From: Pseudoroseomonas ludipueritiae
GTDB taxonomy: Bacteria; Pseudomonadota; Alphaproteobacteria; Acetobacterales; Acetobacteraceae
Assembly: GCF_014490445.1 (NCBI RefSeq)
Contig: NZ_JACTUZ010000003.1
Location: 1 to 64,000 of the forward strand
Reading direction: 5' to 3'
DNA: 64,000 nucleotides
In this document: positions 1-8,789 of the stretch, one piece after another
Layout: each line of letters starts with the position of its first letter
Numbering within the stretch: the stretch's first letter is position 1
Program-made: the position numbers and the translations under genes
The notes under the pieces: model-generated
Databases searched by the model: none
What the model was told of the DNA's origin: nothing
The model's input: the letters and a program-made list of their open reading frames with translations, nothing else

Positions 1-804
1 GCGGGCGAGCACCGCGCGGCCCTGGGCGAGGTCGTGCAGCGCGGCGCCGGCGCAGCGGCCGCGATCGTCGGTCAGCAGTTCCAGCGCCGGGTGGCGGTCC
101 AGCAGGGTGATGCCCGGCTGCAGCAGCACGGCCTCGCGCAGCGCCCGCATCATCTCCAGCCCGGTGAAGTCGCGGTAGGAGAGCAGCCGCGCCGCCGTCG
201 CGCCGCCCGGCTTCTTGCGCAACAGGGTGCCGCCCATGCGGTCGCTGCCTTCCGTGAGGTCGAAGCCCATGCCCTCCTGGATCAGCCAGCGGATCACGCC
301 CGGCCCATCGGAGACCAGCGCGGCCACCAGCGCCTTGTCGGCGGCGAAATGGCCCGCGCGCAGCGTGTCCTCGAAATGGCGCTGGAGGCTGTCCTCAGGC
401 CCGACGGCGGCCTGGATGCCGCCTTCGGCCATCACCGTGTTGCTGTCGCCGAGGCGTAGCTTGGTGGCCAGGGTGACCCGCGCCCCCGCCCTCGCCGCCG
501 TCAGCGCTGCGACACAGCCTGCCCCGCCGCCGCCGATCACCAGCACATCCGCGTCCAGCATGGGCGCGCCGGCGATGTCCACATCCTCGATCAGGGAATC
601 GGATTGCAGCAGCGCGGCCAGCTCCGCCCGGCACGGCAGGCCGGCACTGGCGCCGACGAGGAGCGGCACCATCGCGCCGGGCTGCCGGTCGGGATGGAAG
701 CCTTCCAGCAGTTCCGGCACCGGCAGCGCCAGGGCCTGCGCGGGCGCGGGCACCCTGGCGCGCCAGGCGGCCAGTGCCTCGGCATGCAGGATGCCGCCGT
801 TCAT
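1..804 (-). CDS. Fumarate reductase/succinate dehydrogenase-type flavoprotein, 3' part missing
   Basis: The gene starts with ATG at 804 and stays open for 268 codons to the window edge, so the C-terminal half is missing. Residues 86-97 form an FAD-binding Rossmann start (DVLVIGGGGAG). The segment SNTVMAEGGI (about 121-130) and the following DSLQRHFEDT match the FAD-contacting and early catalytic-domain region of fumarate reductase, succinate dehydrogenase and L-aspartate oxidase flavoproteins. An N-terminal extension of about 85 residues before the FAD motif is unusual for these families. The start overlaps the stop of the Fe-S gene as ATGA, so the two are translationally coupled and probably form an electron-transfer pair acting on a dicarboxylate or related acid. 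The substrate cannot be read from this fragment. Confidence 0.8.
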   Translation of the reverse strand, partial: MNGGILHAEALAAWRARVPAPAQALALPVPELLEGFHPDRQPGAMVPLLVGASAGLPCRAELAALLQSDSLIEDVDIAGAPMLDADVLVIGGGGAGCVAALTAARAGARVTLATKLRLGDSNTVMAEGGIQAAVGPEDSLQRHFEDTLRAGHFAADKALVAALVSDGPGVIRWLIQEGMGFDLTEGSDRMGGTLLRKKPGGATAARLLSYRDFTGLEMMRALREAVLLQPGITLLDRHPALELLTDDRGRCAGAALHDLAQGRAVLAR

Positions 805-1475
805 GGCCGCACCGGCGGATTGGTGCCGGGTGCCTCGAAATCGATCGGCTGCCCGCCCTGGTCGATCTCGCGCAGGCGTGTGATCAGGTCGGCGGGGCGC
901 AGGGTGAGCGAGGCGCTCATGCGCCGCACGAACTGGCCCAGATGCGCCGGGTCGATATGTTCCGGGCAGGCGGCGACGCAGAGGTTGCACATCACGCAGT
1001 GGTCGAAGAGCGCCGCCGCGGTGAAGGCCTGCCCTTCCGCGGCGAGGTTCACCATCCGCTGCACCTCGATGCCCTTGGGGCAGGCGCGGTCGCAGCCGCT
1101 GCAATGGCGGCAGTTCCTGGCCTCGGGGAAGACGGCATCGATCTGCTCCAACGCCGTCCAACTATCCGTGAGCGCATGGAGGTCATAGGCATGCGGGCGG
1201 CGGGCCGGAAAATGGTCGAGAAAGGAAACCTGCATCCCTTCCTCCACCTGCGTCTCGCAGGCAAGGGCCGTGCCGGCCAGGCGTTCGCCCTGCCGCCGCA
1301 CCAGCACCCGGCACGCGCCGCAGACGCCCTGCCCCATGCAGCCGACATTCTCGGTCAGCGGCAGCCCTGCGGCGGCCCAGGCCTGTAGCAGGGAGGCTCC
1401 GGCTTCGGCCAGTATCGGATGACCGTCGAAGACGAGGCTCACCTTCGGCCCGGCCTCGGTTCCGCTGTCACTCAA
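801..1475 (-). CDS. Fumarate reductase/succinate dehydrogenase-like iron-sulfur protein
   Basis: The 224-residue protein has a plant-type [2Fe-2S] site (C46, C52, C55, C73) followed by two ferredoxin motifs: C122-x2-C125-x2-C128-x3-C132-P and C160-x2-C163-x2-C166-x3-C170-P. This is the layout of an SdhB/FrdB-like electron carrier. The frame is open upstream to 1796 but without family resemblance. I chose TTG at 1475 because GGGGAGG lies five bases before it and the ferredoxin fold begins just after. It is the first gene of a two-gene unit with the flavoprotein. No membrane-anchor subunit is visible in the window, so the quinone or other redox partner is unknown. Confidence 0.75.
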   Translation of the reverse strand: MSDSGTEAGPKVSLVFDGHPILAEAGASLLQAWAAAGLPLTENVGCMGQGVCGACRVLVRRQGERLAGTALACETQVEEGMQVSFLDHFPARRPHAYDLHALTDSWTALEQIDAVFPEARNCRHCSGCDRACPKGIEVQRMVNLAAEGQAFTAAALFDHCVMCNLCVAACPEHIDPAHLGQFVRRMSASLTLRPADLITRLREIDQGGQPIDFEAPGTNPPVRP

Positions 1476-1952
1476 GAGCGCCTCCCCGAAAGTACATGCT
1501 GTGCAGGCATACAGCGCGCCACCGATATAAATCCCCTCGGGTAAAGCCGTTTCGCGGGCGCGATGCGTGGCCGGCCGGGGCGGGAGAACAAATCCCTCCA
1601 ACGAAGGGACGCCAAACTGCAACAAGGGACAGCTTGCGGATATGGCGGAATGCTTGACCGTCCCGTGGGCAGCGCGCGCCTCCCTCCCCGCGGGAGAACA
1701 AGGCACCTGGGCTGCCGGCGCGGATGACAGTTCAGTGCCCCGATCCGGCTGGGGCCGTGATGCCGCCGATCTTACAAACAACAATGCTGACGGCACAAGT
1801 TTTAGCTGTTACGCAAGTCCGTCGCCCGGCCGCAACTGCCTTCCTCGTGGCACTGCGGCTGGAGCCGCGGCTTCATGCCTGACGGCCTCGGCAATGCACT
1901 GCGGCCGCATCCGTCCACCAAGGACAGGGCTCCTTGATTCTCGGAGATTTTC
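1476..1952. other. Divergent intergenic region between redox pair and transporter operon
   Basis: This stretch of 477 bases separates two divergent units and must hold their promoters. I found no strong sigma70-like hexamer pair and no clear operator. It is noticeably less GC-rich around 1780-1815. A reading frame upstream of the Fe-S gene continues into it but resembles nothing. Confidence 0.5.
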
Positions 1953-3434
1953 ATGATCCTGATGTCACCCGCTGAACCAACGTCGAATCGCAAGTTGATG
2001 TGGTTCGGCGTTGCGCTGCTGGCCTATCTGGCGGTGCTGATGCTGCCCACGCCGGCGGGGCTGAGCGCCTCGGGTCAGGTGGCTCTTGGGCTGCTGGCCC
2101 TGGTGATCATCCTCTGGATCAGTGAATGCGTGTCTCCGGCGGCCAGCGCCATCGTGCTCACCGGCATGGCGGTGCTGGGACTGATGGGCAAGCCGCTGAC
2201 CGAGGGCGGCAAGGCCATGAGTTCGGCGGATGCGCTGGGGCAGATGCTTTCCGGCTATTCCTCCTCCGCCGTGCTGCTCGTTGCCGGGGCATTGTTCCTG
2301 GCCGTGGCCCTGAAGCTGACGGGGCTGGACCGGCGCGTGGCGCTGCTGGTGATGTCGCGCGTCGGCATCTCCCCGGCGCGGCTGACGCTGGGCGCCATGA
2401 TCGTCGGCTTCGTGCTGGCGCTGTTCATTCCCTCCGCCACGGCGCGCGTCGGCGCGGTTATCCCGATCATGGTGGGGATCACCACCGCCCTCGGCCTGCC
2501 CGTGACAAGCAGCCTCGGCGCCACATTGATGATCGTGACGGCGCAGGTCTGCTCCATCTTCAATATGGCGATCAAGACCGGCGCGGCGCAGAACCTGATC
2601 AGCCTGAACTTCATGCAGGCTTCCTTCGGCCGCAGCATGACCTGGGGCGAATGGTTCCTCACCGCCCTGCCCTTCACCCTGTCCATGTGCGCCGTGCTCT
2701 TCGTTGTCTCCCTGGTGCTGCTGCGGCCGCATGTGCCGCCGGTGGAGGAAGCGAAGCAGCGCCTGGCGGATGAGGTCGCGCAGCTCGGCCCCGTGACGCC
2801 CGCCGAGTGGCGGCTGATGCTGGTGGCGCTGCTGCTGCTGGTGCTCTGGTCCACCGAGGGCGTGCTGCACCCGCTGGATACCACCACGACCACCCAGCTC
2901 GGCATCGCGCTGCTGCTGATGCCGCGCATCGGCGTCATGACCTGGGCACAGGCCGAGAAGCAGGTTCCCTGGGGCACGATCGTGCTCTTCGCGGCCGGCA
3001 TCTCGCTCGGCATCCTGCTCTCGCGCACCGGCGCCGCCTCCTGGCTGGCGGGCGTGACGCTGGGGCGGCTCGGCCTGGATGCGATGCCGGTGGCGCTGGT
3101 GGTGGGGGCGCTCTCCCTCTTCAGCATCCTGCTGCACCTGGGCTTCGCCTCGGCCACCGGGCTGGCGAGCACGCTGATCCCGATCATGATCGCCTTCGCC
3201 CAGACCCTCCCCTATGGGCAGGACACCATTTTCGGCATCGTGATGATCCAGGCCATGGTGGTGTCCTTCGGCTTCATCCTGCCCACCAATGCGCCGCAGA
3301 ACATGCTGTGCTACGCGACGGGCGCCTTCTCGACGCTGCAATTCGCGAAGGTCGGGATCGTGATCACGCTGGCGGGACTGGCGCTGCTCGTCCTGTTCTC
3401 CGCAACCATCTGGCCGATGATGGGAGTGCTGTGA
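1953..3434 (+). CDS. DASS/SLC13-family anion (dicarboxylate-type) transporter
   Basis: The 493-residue integral membrane protein is strongly hydrophobic throughout, with roughly 11-13 predicted membrane segments. Two related signature regions are visible: IPSATARVGAVIPIMVGI (about residues 160-177) and, near the C-terminus, LPTNAPQNMLCYATG. These correspond to the paired SNT-type substrate and sodium loops of the divalent anion:sodium symporter family, whose members carry succinate, malate, citrate, tartrate or sulfate. GGAGA lies six bases before the ATG. The stop overlaps the ATG of the next gene by one base, so transporter and dehydrogenase are probably co-translated. An organic acid substrate is inferred from that partner and from the divergent fumarate-reductase-like pair. 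Confidence 0.85.
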   Translation: MILMSPAEPTSNRKLMWFGVALLAYLAVLMLPTPAGLSASGQVALGLLALVIILWISECVSPAASAIVLTGMAVLGLMGKPLTEGGKAMSSADALGQMLSGYSSSAVLLVAGALFLAVALKLTGLDRRVALLVMSRVGISPARLTLGAMIVGFVLALFIPSATARVGAVIPIMVGITTALGLPVTSSLGATLMIVTAQVCSIFNMAIKTGAAQNLISLNFMQASFGRSMTWGEWFLTALPFTLSMCAVLFVVSLVLLRPHVPPVEEAKQRLADEVAQLGPVTPAEWRLMLVALLLLVLWSTEGVLHPLDTTTTTQLGIALLLMPRIGVMTWAQAEKQVPWGTIVLFAAGISLGILLSRTGAASWLAGVTLGRLGLDAMPVALVVGALSLFSILLHLGFASATGLASTLIPIMIAFAQTLPYGQDTIFGIVMIQAMVVSFGFILPTNAPQNMLCYATGAFSTLQFAKVGIVITLAGLALLVLFSATIWPMMGVL

Positions 3435-4408
3435 TGCAGGGCAAGGTCGCAATCATCGGCGCCGGGCTGGTCGGTGCCGCCGCCGGATATCTCCTGGCGA
3501 ATGTGCCGGGGGTCAGTGAGGTCGTGCTGCTGGACATGGACCAGACACGGGCGAGGTCGGAGGCCGCGGATATCGCCCATGCCGCCGCCTTCGGCAGCCC
3601 GGCCCTCATCCGGGCGGCCGGGGATTACGCCGACCTGGCGGGCGCGCAGGTGGTGGTGGTGACGGCCGGCACCAGCCTGAAGCCCGGCCAGACCCGGCTG
3701 GACCTGCTGGCGGCGAATGTCGGCGTCGTGGCCTCGGTGCTGGAGCGGGTGCTGGCGGTGGTGCCGGATACGGTGCTGCTCTTCGCCACCAACCCGGTGG
3801 ATGTGATGCCGGCCGTGGCGGTGCGGTACTTCGGGGTGCCGCGCGGGCGTGCCATCGGCACCGGCTGCGCCCTCGACTCCGCCCGCTTCCGCGACCGCCT
3901 GGCGCGGCATCTCGGCGTCTCGCCCAGTTCGGTCCATGCCAACGTTCTGGGCGAGCACGGGGATTCCGAGGTGCTGCACTGGAGCGGCGCGCAGATCGCC
4001 GGCATGCCGCTGATCGATTTCGCCGCGAAGCTGGGCCACCCCCTGCCGCCCGAGACCCGGGAAGCCATGACAAAGGAGGTCAGGACCTCCGCCTACCGGA
4101 TCAAGGAAGGCAAGGGCGTCTCGAATTTCGGCATCGGCGGCTGCATCGCGCGGCTCACCCGGGCCATCGTGAATGACGAACACGTGGTCTTCAGCGTCTC
4201 CACCTTCATGGAGGAGCTGATGGGGGTGCAGGAGACCTGCGTCTCGCTGCCCCATGTGCTGTCCGCCCAGGGGGCCTCGGAGCCATTCCTGCCGCCGCTC
4301 GACAGGGCGGAGGAAGCGGCGCTGCGGCACAGCGCCGGCGTGCTGCGCCAGGCGATCCAGGCCGGGCTCGGGGCGCTCCCGCCCAAGGGGCCGGGTGTCC
4401 GGGCTTAA
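3434..4408 (+). CDS. L-lactate/malate dehydrogenase-family 2-hydroxyacid dehydrogenase
   Basis: The 324-residue protein has the NAD-binding glycine motif (GAGLVG, residues 9-14) and an acidic residue after beta2 (LLDMD, about 32-36), favouring NAD. The NPVDVM motif, the catalytic Asp/Arg region (ALDSARFR) and the active-site histidine in LGEHGDSEV are all present, and Arg88 sits in the mobile loop. The loop residue that separates LDH (Gln) from MDH (Arg) is Leu82 here (AGTSLKPGQTR). Substrate may therefore be neither plain lactate nor malate, for example a bulkier 2-hydroxyacid. It overlaps the transporter stop by one base (TGATG), suggesting import followed by oxidation of the same acid. Family certain, substrate unknown. 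Confidence 0.85.
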   Translation: MQGKVAIIGAGLVGAAAGYLLANVPGVSEVVLLDMDQTRARSEAADIAHAAAFGSPALIRAAGDYADLAGAQVVVVTAGTSLKPGQTRLDLLAANVGVVASVLERVLAVVPDTVLLFATNPVDVMPAVAVRYFGVPRGRAIGTGCALDSARFRDRLARHLGVSPSSVHANVLGEHGDSEVLHWSGAQIAGMPLIDFAAKLGHPLPPETREAMTKEVRTSAYRIKEGKGVSNFGIGGCIARLTRAIVNDEHVVFSVSTFMEELMGVQETCVSLPHVLSAQGASEPFLPPLDRAEEAALRHSAGVLRQAIQAGLGALPPKGPGVRA

Positions 4409-4470
4409 GGCAACCACGGCCCCCGCGCCGCAATAACCACAGGCCGGGCAACCGGGGACGGGCAACGGAC

Positions 4471-7293
4471 ATGATGGACATAGGCGTGGGGCAGGACGGG
4501 GCGCAGCCCTATCGGCAGGCGGCGAGCGAGGTCCTGGCGGGCCTCGGCACCGACGCCCAGCGGGGATTGCCCGCCGAGGAGGCGCGGCGGCGGCTCTCCC
4601 GCCACGGCCGCAACGAGCTGGCCGGCGAGAAGCCTGTCCCCGCCTGGCGCAAGTTCCTGGCCCAGTTCCAGGACACGCTGGTGATCCTGCTGCTGGCCGC
4701 CGCCCTGATCTCCGCCACGCTCTGGCTGCTGGAGCGCGACGCGGCGCTGCCCTATGAGGCCATGGCGATCCTGGCCGTGGTGCTGCTCAATGCGTTGATG
4801 GGCTATTTCCAGCAGGCGCGGGCCGAGCGGGCGGTCGCCGCCCTGCGCCAGATGTCGGCCGCCCAGGCACGGGTGATCCGGGACGGCGCGCAGCGCGGCA
4901 TTCCGGCGGCGGAGCTGGTGCCCGGCGACCTCATCCTGGTCGAGGAAGGCGATACCATCCCGGCGGATGCGCGGGTCGTCCATTCCGCCACGCTGCAGGC
5001 CGCCGAGGCCACCCTGACGGGCGAGAGCCTGCCCGTCCCGAAGCAGGCCGAGGCCCTCATGGCCGAGGCGGGGCTGGGTGACCGGGCGAACATGATCTTC
5101 AGCGGCACGGCCGTGACCTATGGGCATGGCCGCGCCGTGGTCACGGCGACCGGCATGCACACGGAGATGGGCCGCATCGCCGGAATGCTGGCATCGGCAC
5201 CCGAGGAAAGGACGCCACTGCAGCGGGAGCTGGACCGCGTCGGCCGCATGCTCGGGATGATCGTCATCGCCATCGCCGTGGTGATGGTGGGCACCATCCT
5301 CCTGGTGGAGGATATCCATGGCGCGCGGGCCATCTTCGACGTGCTCATCCTCGGTGTCGCCCTGGCTGTCGCGGCGGTGCCGGAAGGGTTGCCGGCGGTG
5401 GTCACGGCGGTGCTCTCCATCGGCGTGCAGCGCATGGCCCGGCGCAAGGCCATCGTCCGCCACCTCGCTGCGGTGGAAACCCTGGGCTCGGCCGATGTCA
5501 TCGCCTCCGACAAGACCGGCACGCTGACCAGGAACGAGATGACGGTGCGCCGGGTGGTCACCGCCAGCGGCAACGTGGAGCTGGAGGGCGCCGGCTATGC
5601 CCCCCAGGGCGGGATACGGCAGGTGGAGGGAGGCGCCGTCGAGGGCAGCCTGCGCACGGAGCTTCTGCGCACGCTCCTGGCCGCGGAGCGCGCCAACAAC
5701 GCGGTGCTGCAGAAAGTGGAGGACGGGCGCTGGACCGTGCAGGGGGACCCGACCGAGGGCGCGCTGATCGTGGCCGCGCGCAAGGCGGGGCTGGAGGGCG
5801 AGGCGCTGGAGGCCCGCTTCCCCCGCATCGGGGAAGTGCCCTTCTCCTCCGAGCGCAAGCTCATGAGCACCCTGCACCGCGATGCCGAGCGCCAGAATTG
5901 CCTGACCGCCTTCACCAAGGGCGCGCCGGACGTGCTGCTGGAACGCTGCACGCATGAGCTGGTGGGAGAGGACACGCGCCCCCTGAGCGCCGGGCGCCGG
6001 GCCGCCATCATGAGCGCCAATGAGGAGCTTGCCGGCCAGGCGCTGCGCACCCTCGGCATCGCCTTCCGCTTGCTGCCGCAGGACATGGCCGCGCAGCATC
6101 ATCCTGACACGGCATTGGAGCAGGGGCTCGTCTTTCTGGGCCTGGTTGGCATGATCGACCCGCCGCGTGAGGAGGTGAAGCTGGCCGTGGCGCGGGCCCG
6201 GAGCGCCAGCATCCGCCCCATCATGATCACGGGCGACCATCCCAGGACGGCCGTGGCGATCGCCCGCGAGCTTGGCATCGCCCAGGATGGCGGCGTGGTG
6301 ACGGGGGCCGAGTTGCAGGCCATGCCGGATGACGCGCTGAGCCGCACCGTGCGCGAGGTCTCGGTCTATGCGCGCGTCAATCCCGAACACAAGCTGCGCA
6401 TCGTCAGGACGCTGCAGGGCCATGGCGCGACCATGGCGATGACGGGCGATGGCGTGAACGACGCGCCCGCCCTGAAGGCCGCCGATATCGGCGTGGCCAT
6501 GGGCATCACCGGCACCGACGTCTCGAAGGAGGCGGCGGATATCGTGCTGGCCGACGACAACTTCGCCACCATTGTCGCCGCCGTGGAGGAAGGCCGCGCC
6601 ATCTTCGCCAATATCCGCAAGTTCCTCCGCTACCTGCTATCCTCCAATATCGGCGAGGTCATGACGATGTTCTTCGGCGTGCTGCTCGCCGACCTCATCG
6701 GCCTGACGGCCCTGGCGCAGGGCGGTGTGGCGCTGCCGCTGCTGGCGACGCAGATCCTGTGGATCAACCTCGTCACCGATGGCGCGCCGGCCCTGGCGCT
6801 CGGCATGGACCCGGTGGACGCCGGCACCATGTCCCGGCCGCCGCGCCCCCGGGGGGAGAGCGTGGTCACCTACCGCATGTGGGCCGGCATCTTCTTCGTC
6901 GGCGCCGTCATGGCGGCGGGGACGCTGCTCATGCTCGACATGTCACTCCCGGGCGGGATGATCGAGGGTTCCGGCGATCTGCGCTACGGGCAGACCATGG
7001 CTTTCACGACACTGACGCTGTTCCAGCTCTTCAATGTCCTGAACGCCCGCTCCGACGAGGAAAGCGCCTTCCGGAACCTCTTCACCAATCATTGGCTTTG
7101 GGCCGCCATCCTGTTCTCCATGGCGCTTCATGCCGCGGTGATCTACCTGCCTTTGCTGCAGCAGGCCTTCTCCACCGTGCCGCTGAGCCCAGGCGACTGG
7201 CTGAGCTGCGTGGCCGCCGCGAGTTCGGTGCTCTGGTTGCGTGAGTTGAGCAAGCTGCTTGGCCGGGCGCGACCGGCGCGCTCACCGAGATAA
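4471..7293 (+). CDS. Cation-transporting P-type ATPase, probable Ca2+ (type II)
   Basis: The 940-residue protein has the full P2-type layout: N-terminal cation-ATPase domain, M1-M2, actuator domain with TGES, M3-M4 with PEGLP, and the phosphorylation motif DKTGTLT with the acylated Asp at about residue 347. These are followed by a nucleotide domain, the hinge TGDGVNDAPALK and six C-terminal membrane segments. M4 (AVPEGLPAVVTA) and M6 (WINLVTDGAPALALG) carry the Glu, Asn and Asp ligands expected for Ca2+ transport. Two ATGs, 4471 and 4474, are possible starts. It lies 62 bases after the dehydrogenase but is functionally unrelated and may have its own promoter. Likely role is Ca2+ efflux at the inner membrane. 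Confidence 0.88.
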   Translation: MMDIGVGQDGAQPYRQAASEVLAGLGTDAQRGLPAEEARRRLSRHGRNELAGEKPVPAWRKFLAQFQDTLVILLLAAALISATLWLLERDAALPYEAMAILAVVLLNALMGYFQQARAERAVAALRQMSAAQARVIRDGAQRGIPAAELVPGDLILVEEGDTIPADARVVHSATLQAAEATLTGESLPVPKQAEALMAEAGLGDRANMIFSGTAVTYGHGRAVVTATGMHTEMGRIAGMLASAPEERTPLQRELDRVGRMLGMIVIAIAVVMVGTILLVEDIHGARAIFDVLILGVALAVAAVPEGLPAVVTAVLSIGVQRMARRKAIVRHLAAVETLGSADVIASDKTGTLTRNEMTVRRVVTASGNVELEGAGYAPQGGIRQVEGGAVEGSLRTELLRTLLAAERANNAVLQKVEDGRWTVQGDPTEGALIVAARKAGLEGEALEARFPRIGEVPFSSERKLMSTLHRDAERQNCLTAFTKGAPDVLLERCTHELVGEDTRPLSAGRRAAIMSANEELAGQALRTLGIAFRLLPQDMAAQHHPDTALEQGLVFLGLVGMIDPPREEVKLAVARARSASIRPIMITGDHPRTAVAIARELGIAQDGGVVTGAELQAMPDDALSRTVREVSVYARVNPEHKLRIVRTLQGHGATMAMTGDGVNDAPALKAADIGVAMGITGTDVSKEAADIVLADDNFATIVAAVEEGRAIFANIRKFLRYLLSSNIGEVMTMFFGVLLADLIGLTALAQGGVALPLLATQILWINLVTDGAPALALGMDPVDAGTMSRPPRPRGESVVTYRMWAGIFFVGAVMAAGTLLMLDMSLPGGMIEGSGDLRYGQTMAFTTLTLFQLFNVLNARSDEESAFRNLFTNHWLWAAILFSMALHAAVIYLPLLQQAFSTVPLSPGDWLSCVAAASSVLWLRELSKLLGRARPARSPR

Positions 7294-7754
7294 GGCCAGG
7301 TCCGGCAGGCAAGCTGACCTGAGGCCACCATCCTGCCCGTGGCGGCCTCGCAGCAACGGATAGTTCGAGGTGCCGGCCTGCTTCGGGGCCGCATAACCGC
7401 CCCGATAACCGCCTCAGCGGGTGCTCAACGGCAAAACACCCGATCGGCCCTTGGCCGAATGCCTGAGGCCCGCTCCAAGCTCATTCGCCGCTAAAGGGCG
7501 AGCTTGGCTTGAAGACATCGCCAAAGCCTGCCCCCAGCAGAGAATACCAGGGACACGTCGCAACCAGGCAGACGCAGTACGCGTCGACCTTGCTGTCAAT
7601 GAACCGGGCGCCGTTGTCCCGACAATGTTCGCATGGCGGACGAAAACCACACCACAGCCCGCCAAAGTACCGCTAGACATCCAAGGCCGGTGAAAGCGCG
7701 TCCATGAGTACGGTGGCTCAGCCGGGACTACTGCCGCCACAACCCTCCAGCCCG
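7294..7754. other. Gene-free region between convergent ATPase and cyo operon
   Basis: No supported gene was found. A weak inverted repeat, GAGGCC at 7321-7326 and GGCCTC at 7344-7349, lies just past the ATPase stop. It lacks a T-run and is only a possible terminator. Short open frames of 90 codons or fewer resemble no family I know, and GC content falls below that of the neighbouring genes. Confidence 0.4.
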
Positions 7755-8162
7755 TCAAGGCCGTGTCAGAGCCTCGTGTGGCGACATCGGCATCATGTTC
7801 TGATCCATGTGATACATGACCCATATTGATCCGACCAGCGTCACGACGACCAGTGTGAGAGTGAAGACCAGGGAGACGAAGGTCCACCCGCCTTCCGACT
7901 TGGTGTTCATGTGCAGGAAGTAGATCATGTGGACCAGGATCTGCGCCACGGCGAAGGCCATGATCACGATGCTGGTCTTCGTCGTGTCGTCCAGCACATT
8001 GCCCATGACGAGCCAGAACGGGATCGCCGTGAGGACAACGGACAGGATGAACCCGGTCATGTAGCTCCGGGCCGTGCCATGCGGTGGCCCGCCATGTGCT
8101 GGCGTGGCGCTGCCGTGCTTGTCCGAGGCGTGGGCCGAGCCTGATTTGGCAGTCACACTCAT
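7755..8162 (-). CDS. cyoD: Cytochrome o ubiquinol oxidase subunit IV
   Basis: The 135-residue protein has a polar, His/Gly-rich N-terminus and three membrane helices (around residues 32-52, 62-82 and 95-117). The motif QILVHMIYFLHMN is typical of CyoD. It is the last gene of the cyo cluster, and its start overlaps the cyoC stop (ATGA). Subunit IV stabilises the CuB site during assembly in the known enzyme. No cyoE (haem O synthase) follows, so that gene must lie elsewhere. Confidence 0.9.
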   Translation of the reverse strand: MSVTAKSGSAHASDKHGSATPAHGGPPHGTARSYMTGFILSVVLTAIPFWLVMGNVLDDTTKTSIVIMAFAVAQILVHMIYFLHMNTKSEGGWTFVSLVFTLTLVVVTLVGSIWVMYHMDQNMMPMSPHEALTRP

Positions 8163-8785
8163 CGCATCGATCCCATCAGGTAGACGAAGGTGAAAACGCC
8201 GATCCAGATCACGTCAAGGAAATGCCAGAACATGGAGAGGCACATGATCCGCCGCTGGTTATCGGCGTTCAGGCCATACCGCCGGACCTGGACCATCAAT
8301 GTGACGAGCCAGATGATACCGAAGGTCACATGCAGCCCATGCGTGCCGACCAGAACGTAGAAGGACGACAGGAAGGCACTGCGCTGCGGCGTTGCCCCTT
8401 CGGAGATCAGATGGCCGAACTCGTAGAGTTCGATTCCCACAAACAGGGCGCCCAGCAATCCTGTTGCCGTGAGCCAGCGCAGGGTGCCGCGCAGTCCGCC
8501 CTTCTCCATCTCCAGCATCGCGAAGCCGTAGGTGATGGAAGACACCAGCAGAAGGCCCGTGTTGAAGGCGACAAGCCTGAGATCGAAGAGGTCCGCCCCC
8601 GAAGGGCCGGCGGCGTAGTTACGGCCGAGCACCCCGTAGCAGGCGAAAAGCACCGCGAAGATCAGGCAGTCGCTCATCAGATAGAGCCAGAAGCCGATCA
8701 GCGTGCCCCCGTCGCCGTGGGCATGGTCCTCCTGCTCATAGAATACCGGGGCGGTGGCACCAGGCGGCGCGGCCTTCTCATGCAT
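8159..8785 (-). CDS. cyoC: Cytochrome o ubiquinol oxidase subunit III
   Basis: The 208-residue protein has five membrane helices, matching CyoC rather than the seven-helix CoxC. Family-typical segments are FWLYLMSDCLIFAVLF near residue 35, HGLHVTFGIIW near 150 and FWHFLDVIWIGVFTFVYL at the C-terminus. It begins four bases after cyoB ends and overlaps cyoD. In the complex it packs beside subunit I in the inner membrane. Confidence 0.92.
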   Translation of the reverse strand: MHEKAAPPGATAPVFYEQEDHAHGDGGTLIGFWLYLMSDCLIFAVLFACYGVLGRNYAAGPSGADLFDLRLVAFNTGLLLVSSITYGFAMLEMEKGGLRGTLRWLTATGLLGALFVGIELYEFGHLISEGATPQRSAFLSSFYVLVGTHGLHVTFGIIWLVTLMVQVRRYGLNADNQRRIMCLSMFWHFLDVIWIGVFTFVYLMGSMR

Positions 8786-8789
8786 CGGA

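Noticed and set aside
1965-3452. Large minus-strand open frame opposite the DASS transporter
   Set aside because: Composition is His/Gln/Arg/Gly-rich as expected for an antisense shadow of a Leu/Ala/Val-rich membrane protein; no family features.
4405-6423. 672-codon minus-strand frame opposite the P-type ATPase
   Set aside because: Antisense shadow at high GC; the plus strand carries all P-type ATPase motifs in order.
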